5,147 nt of DNA, from the NCBI GenBank assembly GCA_023487095.1, contig JAMDEL010000105.1, positions 1 to 5,147 of the forward strand, in the 5' to 3' direction. The translations under genes were made by a program, and so were the position numbers. Of this stretch, positions 1-5,072 are shown piece after piece. How positions within the stretch are numbered: the stretch's first letter is position 1; every line of letters starts with the position of its first letter. This DNA is from Patescibacteria group bacterium. Its GTDB lineage: Bacteria; Patescibacteriota; Doudnabacteria; UBA920. The notes under the pieces are model-generated. The model did no database searches, was not told the DNA's origin, and saw only the letters and a list, made by a program, of their open reading frames with translations.

Positions 1-477
1 AGTAAGTATTTTTCGGACATTATAAAAAACGGCAACCTGTATATCGCCCAGCCGCCTTTGTTCCAGGTTAAGGTTGGCAAGACCGCTGAGTACGCCTTTT
101 CGGAAGAGCAAAGGGATAAGGTCCTAAAAGAGCTTGTGGCGCAGGTCAAAGCCAACAAGAAAGCCAAAGCCGCTAAAAACAAGGGCGAGGCAGGGGAAGA
201 GGAGCCTGCGGAAGAATCCACGGTGGAAGAAACCACCGGAGGCGCCATTGACGGGGTCAAGTACTCTATCCAGCGCTACAAAGGCTTGGGAGAAATGAAT
301 CCGGGCCAGCTTTGGGAAACCACTATGGACCCCGAAAACCGGGTCATGCTCCAAGTCAACATTGAGGATGCGGAAAAAGTCAGCGAAATCTTTGAAACTT
401 TGATGGGCGACGAGGTTGCTCCCAGAAAGCGCTTCATTACCTCGCATGCCAAAAACGTTAAAAACCTGGATATTTAA
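1..477 (+). CDS. gyrB: DNA gyrase subunit B, C-terminal part (5' end outside window)
   Basis: This is the 3' end of the ATPase/TOPRIM subunit of DNA gyrase, which with GyrA introduces negative supercoils. The reading frame is open from base 1 and gives 158 residues before TAA. Visible landmarks are the end of the TOPRIM domain (GNLYIAQPPLFQVKVGK, fragment residues 11-27), the GyrB signature QRYKGLGEMNPGQLWETTM (about 91-109), and the C-terminal PRKRFITSHAK...NLDI, which is the usual end of bacterial GyrB. The ATPase and transducer domains and the TOPRIM metal site lie upstream of the window. Between the TOPRIM strand and the QRYKGLGEMNP motif is a lysine/alanine-rich then glutamate-rich low-complexity stretch (about residues 50-80), presumably a solvent-exposed insert. 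ParE is the alternative, but the C-terminal signature favours GyrB. The gene is followed directly by a terminator and the greA promoter, so it closes its own transcription unit. Confidence 0.93.
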   Translation, partial: SKYFSDIIKNGNLYIAQPPLFQVKVGKTAEYAFSEEQRDKVLKELVAQVKANKKAKAAKNKGEAGEEEPAEESTVEETTGGAIDGVKYSIQRYKGLGEMNPGQLWETTMDPENRVMLQVNIEDAEKVSEIFETLMGDEVAPRKRFITSHAKNVKNLDI

Positions 478-491
478 TATCCGGGTTTTTT
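460..491 (+). terminator. Rho-independent terminator of gyrB, overlapping its stop codon
   Basis: Arms 460-466 (AAAAACC) and 484-490 (GGTTTTT) pair, a T467-G483 wobble continues the stem, and 468-473 (GGATAT) pairs with 477-482 (ATATCC), giving a 14-position stem with a TTA triloop at 474-476. A six-T run (486-491) forms the end of the 3' arm and the tail. The 5' arm is coding sequence for the last residues (KNLDI) and the loop lies on the TAA stop. The A-rich 5' flank could let it work in both directions. Pairing is read directly from the sequence; function is inferred. Confidence 0.85.
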
Positions 492-501
492 GTCCCATGC
501 T

Positions 502-530
502 TTGACACAAGTCTTTAAAAATATTAAGAT
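502..530 (+). promoter_or_regulatory. Sigma70-type promoter for greA
   Basis: A perfect -35 TTGACA (502-507) is followed by a 17-base spacer and -10 TAAGAT (525-530; 4 of 6 consensus positions, including the key T, A, A and T). Transcription would start near 537, leaving a leader of about 25 bases before the greA ATG at 563. A tandem TAGCC TAGCC (532-541) lies over the predicted start point. The promoter begins 11 bases after the gyrB terminator, which supports an independent greA transcription unit. Confidence 0.75.
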
Positions 531-562
531 ATAGCCTAGCCTTAAGAAAATAACGCATAATA

Positions 563-1024
563 ATGTCCAAAAAATACTTACTCACGCCGGAAGGCCTGGA
601 AAAACTGAACCAGGAGCTGAAAACCCTGGTCAACGACAAGCGGAAAGAAGTTATAGAAAGAATTCGTGAAGCCGCAGCCCACGGCGATTTAAGCGAAAAC
701 GCAGATTACGCCCAAGCCAGGGAAGAGCAAAGCTTTATTGAGGGTCGGATCCAGGAAATTGAAGACATTATCAAGAATGCCGAAATTATCAGCACCAACA
801 GCCATCATAACAATGTTTCCGTCGGCTCAACCGTCAGCGTCAAAATCAACGGCCAAGAAAAAAAATACACCATCGTTGGTTCCAATGAAGCCAACCCCCA
901 GGAAGGCAAAATCTCAAATGAGTCCTTGGTGGGCAAGTCCCTCCTCGGCAAAAAGACCGGGGAAAAATTTAAAATAGCCGCTCCGGCAGGAGAGATGGAC
1001 TACGAAATCATCAGTATTGAATAA
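563..1024 (+). CDS. greA: Transcription elongation factor GreA
   Basis: GreA binds in the secondary channel of RNA polymerase and stimulates cleavage of the backtracked transcript 3' end, rescuing stalled complexes. The 153-residue product has the normal GreA length (E. coli 158). Residues 1 to about 76 form the antiparallel coiled coil. Its tip carries GDLSENADY (41-49), in which D42 and E45 match the catalytic acidic pair (D41/E44 in E. coli). From about residue 83 comes the FKBP-like C-terminal domain, with the family signature GKISNESLVGKSLLGKKTGE; the proline usual before GK in that signature is replaced. The start MSKKYLLTPEGLEKL is the usual GreA N-terminus. No Shine-Dalgarno precedes the ATG; the leader is AT-rich. 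The gene has its own promoter and terminator. greA directly upstream of lysS is, to my knowledge, a recurrent bacterial gene order. GreB is unlikely given the SENADY-type tip and close fit to GreA. Confidence 0.96.
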   Translation: MSKKYLLTPEGLEKLNQELKTLVNDKRKEVIERIREAAAHGDLSENADYAQAREEQSFIEGRIQEIEDIIKNAEIISTNSHHNNVSVGSTVSVKINGQEKKYTIVGSNEANPQEGKISNESLVGKSLLGKKTGEKFKIAAPAGEMDYEIISIE

Positions 1025-1034
1025 TTTTTTCCAA

Positions 1035-1066
1035 AAAAACCGCCTTTGTGAAAACGGGCGGTTTTT
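1035..1066 (+). terminator. Rho-independent terminator of greA
   Basis: Arms 1035-1044 (AAAAACCGCC) and 1057-1066 (GGCGGTTTTT) form a perfect 10-bp stem with a 12-base loop at 1045-1056. The five Ts of the 3' arm supply the U tract, and the seven-A run upstream (1033-1039) gives the mirror image, so it may act in both directions. It begins 11 bases after the greA stop. The loop contains the candidate -35 element for lysS. Confidence 0.87.
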
Positions 1067-1074
1067 GATATAAT
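1046..1074 (+). promoter_or_regulatory. Candidate extended -10 promoter for lysS, inside the greA terminator
   Basis: A consensus -10 TATAAT (1069-1074) is preceded by TG plus one base (1066-1068), the extended -10 motif. A -35-like TTGTGA (1046-1051; 4 of 6) sits exactly 17 bases upstream. Transcription would start near 1081, giving a leader of about 28 bases to the lysS ATG at 1109. The -35 lies in the loop of the greA terminator and the spacer runs through its 3' arm and T tract. The motif match is direct; promoter activity is inferred. It would drive the whole lysS-serS group. Confidence 0.7.
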
Positions 1075-1096
1075 AAATGCAGTTTTTCGGCTATTA

Positions 1097-1110
1097 ATAC
1101 GAATTCGTAT
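1097..1110. repeat. Perfect 14-bp palindrome over the lysS start codon
   Basis: ATACGAATTCGTAT equals its own reverse complement over all 14 bases, and its last two bases are the AT of the lysS ATG (1109-1111). It lies at about +17 to +30 from the predicted transcription start. In DNA it could be an operator. In RNA it could fold to a 5-bp stem with an AAUU loop that covers the start codon. It is too short to be a T-box or any known riboswitch. Either role is speculative and chance remains possible. Confidence 0.5.
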
Positions 1111-2575
1111 GAGCGAAAGGTTAAGCGACATTATTGAGGCGAGAAAGCAAAAGCTGCTTGAAATTAAAAAGGCGGGCCTAGACCCATATCCTTCCGTTTC
1201 GGAACGCACCCACACTAACCTGGAGGCCACTGCAGGTTTTGATAGCCTGGCGGGCCAGGATATTACCCTGGTCGGCCGCATTAGGAGTTTTCGGGACATG
1301 GGCAAGCTCATTTTTGCCCACATTGAAGACGGCACGGCCAGAATCCAGGTGCTTTTCAAGGCCGACGATTTGGGTGCTGACACTTTCAAATTTCTACTGG
1401 CCAATACTGACATTGGCGACTTTATCCAAGTCACCGGAGAGCTGTTTTTGACCAAAACCCAGGAAAAAACCCTTAAAGCAAAAAACTACAAGCTGCTGGC
1501 CAAAAGCCTTTTGCCTTTGCCCGGCGAACATTACGGCCTCCAGGATGAAGAAATCCGCCTCCGCCAGAGGTATCTGGACATCCTGCTTAACCCTGAGACT
1601 AAAGACCTATTTATAAAGAAAAACCTGTTCTGGTCAAGCTTCAGGAGCTTTTTGGTTGGCAAGGGCTTTTTGGAATTGGAAATGCCGATTCTAGAGGCTG
1701 TGCCTGGCGGTGCCGAAGCCGAACCTTTCATTACCCACCACAAAGCGCTAGACCGCGACTTTTACCTGAGAATTAGCCTGGAACTGCCGCTTAAAAAAAT
1801 GCTGGTCGCGGGCTATGAAAAAGTTTTTGAAATTGGACGCATTTTTAGAAACGAGGGCATTGATACCGAGCACTTGCAGGATTACACGCAAATGGAATTT
1901 TACTGGGCCTATGGGGACTTTGAAAAGCTTATGGCGCTGGTCCAAGAAATGTACCAGTTCGTCATCCAAAAAACCCTGGGTAAGCTTGAGGCCACATACC
2001 AAGGTCAAAAAATCAACTGGGGGGGACAATGGCCGCGCTTGGATTATTTTGAACTGTTTAAAAAGCATACAGGCATAGATTTAGAAACCGCCGACTTAAA
2101 AGAGCTTAAAGCTTACGCGGATAAAAACCATATTAAATATGAACAAGCCCACAGCAAAGGCCGTCTGATAGACCTGATTTTCAAAAAGAAAATCCGGATT
2201 TTGCCGGAAATTTCCACGCAGCCCGCTTTTCTCATTAACCAGCCTGTGGAACTTGAGCCTTTGGCAAAACGCGACCCGAAAAACCCGAAAGTAGTCCAAA
2301 GAATGCAGATTTTGGCCTGCGGCTCAGAGTTAGGAAAAGGTTTTGGCGAGCTCAATGATCCGATTGACCAAAGACAGCGGTTTGAGGAGCAGATGAAGCT
2401 GAGGGAAGCCGGAGACAACGAAGCGCAAATGCTTGATATGGATTACGTTGAGGCCATGGAGTACGGCATGCCGCCCTGCGCGGGTTTCGGAATTTCGGAA
2501 AGGCTGTTCTCCGTACTCATGGACAAGTCCATAAGGGAATGCGTGATTTTCCCGCCCATGAAAGACAGTAAATAA
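1109..2575 (+). CDS. lysS: Lysyl-tRNA synthetase, class II
   Basis: It charges tRNA-Lys with lysine using ATP in the cytoplasm. The 488 residues match bacterial class II LysRS (E. coli 505). In order: N-terminal helix (1-25); OB-fold anticodon-binding domain (about 52-130, ITLVGRIRSFRDMGKLIFAHI...); motif 1 around GFLELEMPIL (186-195); PGGAEAEPFITHHKALD (199-215); motif 2 with FRNEG (246-250) and TQMEFY (260-265); GFGELNDPIDQRQRFEEQ (411-428); motif 3 GFGISERL (459-466) with its arginine R465. By alignment with E. coli LysRS, E225, R247, E249, E263, Y265, F412 and E414 keep active-site positions, but the conserved asparagine (E. coli N424) is K410, and the motif 2 loop reads EHLQDYT instead of RHNPEFT. 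The start MSERLSDIIEARKQKL is typical; no Shine-Dalgarno is present. A G7 run (2019-2025) lies in frame. rdgB follows after 5 bases, implying cotranscription. Confidence 0.96.
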   Translation: MSERLSDIIEARKQKLLEIKKAGLDPYPSVSERTHTNLEATAGFDSLAGQDITLVGRIRSFRDMGKLIFAHIEDGTARIQVLFKADDLGADTFKFLLANTDIGDFIQVTGELFLTKTQEKTLKAKNYKLLAKSLLPLPGEHYGLQDEEIRLRQRYLDILLNPETKDLFIKKNLFWSSFRSFLVGKGFLELEMPILEAVPGGAEAEPFITHHKALDRDFYLRISLELPLKKMLVAGYEKVFEIGRIFRNEGIDTEHLQDYTQMEFYWAYGDFEKLMALVQEMYQFVIQKTLGKLEATYQGQKINWGGQWPRLDYFELFKKHTGIDLETADLKELKAYADKNHIKYEQAHSKGRLIDLIFKKKIRILPEISTQPAFLINQPVELEPLAKRDPKNPKVVQRMQILACGSELGKGFGELNDPIDQRQRFEEQMKLREAGDNEAQMLDMDYVEAMEYGMPPCAGFGISERLFSVLMDKSIRECVIFPPMKDSK

Positions 2576-2580
2576 ACCCC

Positions 2581-3171
2581 ATGCAGCTGCTGATTGCAAC
2601 TTTCAACCAGGGCAAGCTTGAAGATTACCAGGCCTTCTGCAAAGACTGGGGTATAAAAGCAGTCAACCTAAAAGATATCGGGGCCGACGAGGAGTTTGAA
2701 GAAAAGTTTGGCACTTTTGAAGAAAACGCTGCGGCAAAGGCCGAGTTCTATGCCAAACTCAGCCACCTGCCAACCTTAGCGGACGACAGCGGTATAGAAA
2801 TTCCGTACTACGGCATGGAGCCGGGCGTAAAAACCAAACGTTGGGCTGGGAATGAAGTAAGCGGACATTCCTACTTTGACTTTATTTTACAAAAGGTAAA
2901 ACAGATGCCGGAAAACCAGAGGCAGGGGCAGATGCGGGCAGTGCTGGCGTTGCGTATAAATGGCGAGACACATTTGGCCGAAGGGGTTGTTAAGGGCCGC
3001 TTTACCGACAAAGTCTACGACAAATCTTTTACGCCGGACTATCCCTGGGATTCAATCTTCGTACTTGAAGAAAACGGCAAATACTACGAGGAGCTGAATC
3101 TTGAAGAAAATTTAAAATACAACCACAGGCGCATCGCCTTTGAGAAACTTAAACCTTTTTTAATAAAATGA
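2581..3171 (+). CDS. rdgB: RdgB/HAM1-type non-canonical purine NTP pyrophosphatase (divergent)
   Basis: This family hydrolyses dITP, XTP and ITP to monophosphates, keeping deaminated purines out of DNA and RNA. The 196 residues equal the family length (E. coli RdgB 197), and alignment is nearly gap-free. Visible motifs are ATFNQGK (6-12; phosphate binding, K12), TFEENAAAKA (45-54; E41 and K53 retained), LADDSGIEI (66-74; D69 matches the E. coli general base), EPGVKTKRWAG (80-90) and HRRIA (182-186; H182 and R183 retained). Departures lie at the base-recognition end. FGYDPIF is replaced by YPWDSIF (154-160; D157 kept), the lysine of EEK is N177, and the serine of SHR is N181. Substrate range could therefore differ; I keep the gene name as a family assignment. 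It starts 5 bases after lysS and has no Shine-Dalgarno. Its TGA stop overlaps a downstream ATG as ATGA. With the NUDIX gene it suggests a nucleotide-pool cleaning pair. Confidence 0.88.
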   Translation: MQLLIATFNQGKLEDYQAFCKDWGIKAVNLKDIGADEEFEEKFGTFEENAAAKAEFYAKLSHLPTLADDSGIEIPYYGMEPGVKTKRWAGNEVSGHSYFDFILQKVKQMPENQRQGQMRAVLALRINGETHLAEGVVKGRFTDKVYDKSFTPDYPWDSIFVLEENGKYYEELNLEENLKYNHRRIAFEKLKPFLIK

Positions 3172-3251
3172 CAGACAAGCCTTTCCCGGAAGAAATAATC
3201 AACCGCTTCTCCAGCCCCAGGCTGGAATATTTTGAAATGCGCCATGCCTAA
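3168..3251 (+). CDS. 27-codon small ORF bridging rdgB and the NUDIX gene (uncertain)
   Basis: An ATG at 3168 overlaps the rdgB stop as ATGA, and a 27-residue frame beginning MTDKPFPEEIINRFSSPR runs to TAA at 3249-3251. Its last 8 bases overlap the NUDIX ATG at 3244. The frame thus fills the only sizeable gap in this gene group and links both neighbours by overlap, an arrangement suited to translational coupling. It contains a GC-rich hairpin (3210-3226). I do not recognise the peptide; it has no signal sequence or membrane segment. Alternatives are a leader peptide, a remnant of a longer N-terminus of the NUDIX protein after a frameshift (the NUDIX frame differs by one base), or a chance ORF. 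Confidence 0.35.
   Translation: MTDKPFPEEIINRFSSPRLEYFEMRHA
3210..3226 (+). promoter_or_regulatory. GC-rich hairpin 17 bases upstream of the NUDIX start
   Basis: TCCAGCC (3210-3216) pairs perfectly with GGCTGGA (3220-3226) around a CCA triloop (3217-3219), and is followed by the T-rich ATATTTT (3228-3234). The T run is too short and too far from the stem for a confident terminator. Its place inside the small ORF, just before the NUDIX ATG, suggests that ribosome passage could open it, or that it slows readthrough. The structure is read from the sequence; the function is inference. Confidence 0.4.
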
Positions 3252-3681
3252 AAACAGCCCCATTCCCATAGTTGTGGCTGTGGTCAGGGACAAACAGGGC
3301 CGACTGCTGATTGCCAAGAGGCGAGACCGCAAATTTGAGCGGGCCGACGGCCTCTGGGAGCTGCCTGGGGGACACATAGAATTTAGAGAAGACTCCAAAA
3401 AAACTGCCATCAGAGAATGCCTGGAAGAAACCGGCTTAAAAGTGAAAGTCTTAAGGCTTTTGCCAGGCATCTACAACAATTTTTGGAAAGACCAGAAAGG
3501 CAAAGGCTACCATACGGTTTTAATCTCCTATGAATGCCTGGCACTCGGCGGCAAACTCAACGATAAACAGCATGATTATAAGATTAGCGAGCTACGCTGG
3601 ATAAATCTAAAGGACATTGCCGAATACAGGCTTCTGCCCAAGACCAAAGAAATAATTGACCTGCTAAAATTGCACACTTAA
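3244..3681 (+). CDS. NUDIX hydrolase, MutT-like
   Basis: NUDIX enzymes cleave nucleoside diphosphates linked to another moiety, using Mg2+ held by the NUDIX box. From the ATG at 3244 the product has 145 residues. The complete box GX5EX7REUXEEXGU runs at 43-65: G43, E49, R57-E58, E61-E62, G64-L65. Before it, PIVVAVVRDKQGRLLIAKRR (8-27) is the first strands of the fold, and DGLWELPGGHIE (35-46) is the approach to the box; ELRWINLKDI near the C-terminus is the typical last strand. MutT-like NTP sanitation (8-oxo-dGTP) is plausible from size and from its neighbour rdgB, but NUDIX specificity cannot be read from sequence alone, so no symbol is given. An in-frame TTG at 3232 would add only MKCA. 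The ATG is preferred because it fits the usual short N-terminus and overlaps the upstream small ORF. No Shine-Dalgarno is visible. serS follows after 11 bases. Confidence 0.9.
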   Translation: MPKNSPIPIVVAVVRDKQGRLLIAKRRDRKFERADGLWELPGGHIEFREDSKKTAIRECLEETGLKVKVLRLLPGIYNNFWKDQKGKGYHTVLISYECLALGGKLNDKQHDYKISELRWINLKDIAEYRLLPKTKEIIDLLKLHT

Positions 3682-3692
3682 CCAACCAAAAT

Positions 3693-5072
3693 ATGCTGGA
3701 CATAAAATTTATAAGGGAAAATGCGGACAAGGTAAAAACCGCGATTAAGAATAAAAACATCAATCTGGATCTGGACAGGCTTTTGGACCTGGATGCCGAG
3801 AGGCGGTCTTTGACCACGGAAAGCGAAAGCCTGCAGGCCACTAAAAACCAGGTTTCAAAAGAAATCCCCAAGCTTTCAGCCGAGGACAAAAAGGTCAAGC
3901 TCCTGGAAATGAAGGAGGTTGACGCCCGGGCAGGCGAACTTAAGGAAAAACTCAAAACGGTCCTCAGCGAATACGAAGGCTTAATGTACCTGGTGCCTAA
4001 CATTCCCAGCCCTGAAACGCCTATCGGCAAAGACGACAGCGGCAACGTACCTTGGAGCTACTGGTCGCCAGCCTTGGGCCACGTGGACCCCAAGGAAGAA
4101 GAAAAAGTTAAGCAGGTGCCGACCAAATTTGATTTTGAAATTAAAGACCACTTGGCCTTGGCAAAAAACCTGGACTTGTTGGACACTGAAGCTGGGGTAA
4201 AGACAGCGGGTTTTAGGGGCTACTATCTTAAAAATGAAGCCGTGCTCATGCATTACGGCATTCTTTGGCATGCGCTTAAAAAAATGCAGGCGAAAGGCTT
4301 TAACCTCATGGTACCGCCAGTCTTAGGCAGGTCTTTTGCTTTTTACGGCAGCGGGCATTTTCCATTCGGCAAAGCTGACCAGTACCAAGTGATCACCGAA
4401 GACGAGGCTGCCGGGAAAGGCGTGGCCGAACCTACCTACCTCTCCGGAACCTCGGAACCCAATCTTTTAGCTTATGTTTCTGACCGGACTTTTGAGGAGT
4501 CGGAGCTACCTGTTAAAATGTGCGGTATTTCGCAGTGCTTTAGGGGCGAAATCGGCAGCTACGGCAAAGATACGAAGGGTATATACAGAGTCCATGAATT
4601 TATGAAGGTTGAACAGGTGATTGTCTGCAAAGCGGACGTGATTGAGGGCGACAAATGGCTTGAAGCTTTAAGGGAAATTGCCCAGGAACTGCTGACAGAT
4701 TTAAAACTGCCCCATCGCGTCTTAAACATTTGCACAGGCGACATGGGTGCGGGAAAATACAAAATGTATGACATTGAAACCTGGATGCCTTCAAGAAAAA
4801 GCTTTGGCGAAACTCATTCTGATTCTAACCTGACTGATTGGCAGGCCAGAAGGCTGAACATCAAATATAAAGCCGCTGACGGCAAAACTAAATTTGCCTA
4901 TACACTGAACAACACAGTTATTGCCAGCCCTAGAATTTTGATTGCCATCCTGGAAAACTACCAACAAAAAGACGGCAGCGTGGTTGTGCCGGAAGTCTTA
5001 AGGCCATACGTCGGTAAAGATGCCATTTTATCTAAAACAGCCGATGCTGGAAAACAGGAACAAACGAATTAA
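3693..5072 (+). CDS. serS: Seryl-tRNA synthetase, class II (Thermus-like type)
   Basis: It charges tRNA-Ser (and tRNA-Sec where present) with serine using ATP. The 459 residues begin with the hallmark MLDIKFIREN. Residues about 27-100 form the long helical-arm coiled coil that grips the tRNA-Ser variable arm. The catalytic core follows: motif 1 region GFNLMVPPVLGRSFAFYGSG (202-221); the TxE loop as GTSEP (252-256; T253, E255); motif 2 CFRGEIGSYGKD (282-293; R284, E286), with F303 and E307 at the serine-pocket positions known from Thermus (F275, E279); GDMGAGKYKMYDIE (349-362); THSDSN then QARR (375-387); motif 3 TLNNTVIASPRILIAILEN (404-422; R414). The HFP, GDMGxGK, ETHSxSN...DWQARR and LNNTxxAxPRIL wording matches the Thermus thermophilus enzyme as I recall it, rather than the E. 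coli type (LNGSGLAVGR). The last 14 residues or so form a short polar tail. No T-box or terminator precedes it, so it relies on upstream transcription. Confidence 0.96.
   Translation: MLDIKFIRENADKVKTAIKNKNINLDLDRLLDLDAERRSLTTESESLQATKNQVSKEIPKLSAEDKKVKLLEMKEVDARAGELKEKLKTVLSEYEGLMYLVPNIPSPETPIGKDDSGNVPWSYWSPALGHVDPKEEEKVKQVPTKFDFEIKDHLALAKNLDLLDTEAGVKTAGFRGYYLKNEAVLMHYGILWHALKKMQAKGFNLMVPPVLGRSFAFYGSGHFPFGKADQYQVITEDEAAGKGVAEPTYLSGTSEPNLLAYVSDRTFEESELPVKMCGISQCFRGEIGSYGKDTKGIYRVHEFMKVEQVIVCKADVIEGDKWLEALREIAQELLTDLKLPHRVLNICTGDMGAGKYKMYDIETWMPSRKSFGETHSDSNLTDWQARRLNIKYKAADGKTKFAYTLNNTVIASPRILIAILENYQQKDGSVVVPEVLRPYVGKDAILSKTADAGKQEQTN

Noticed and set aside
124..639. 171-codon open frame on the - strand over gyrB and the greA leader
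   Set aside because: It is antisense to well-recognised gyrB coding sequence and spans a terminator and a promoter; the peptide has no recognisable family features.
738..977. 79-codon + strand open frame inside greA
   Set aside because: It lies wholly within greA in another frame; its Ser/Lys/Pro-rich peptide is what an out-of-frame reading of such a gene gives.
1075..1108. T-box or other riboswitch in front of lysS
   Set aside because: The leader after the predicted promoter is only about 28 bases, far too short for a T-box or lysine riboswitch; serS has only an 11-base gap.
2019..2025. Run of seven G bases in lysS, a possible slippage or phase-variation site
   Set aside because: The LysRS frame is intact on both sides (NWGGQW), the gene is essential, and a single short run gives no support for phase variation.
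3169..3171. TGA at the end of rdgB as a possible sense codon (UGA=Gly lineages)
   Set aside because: The protein already has its normal length and ending; readthrough would add only eight codons before a TAA, and no gene here contains an internal TGA.
3199..3255. True intrinsic terminator between rdgB and the NUDIX gene
   Set aside because: The hairpin at 3210-3226 lacks an adjacent T tract (AATATTTT only, interrupted), so termination is not supported; kept only as a structure of unknown role.
3584..4271. Two long - strand open frames over the NUDIX end and the serS N-terminal half
   Set aside because: They are shadows of clear NUDIX and serS coding sequence, with no start context or recognisable motifs.
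4899..4940. SerRS motif 3 lacking the GSGLAVGR wording, as a possible defective enzyme
   Set aside because: LNNTxxAxPR is the normal form in Thermus-type SerRS, and the motif 3 arginine (R414) is present.
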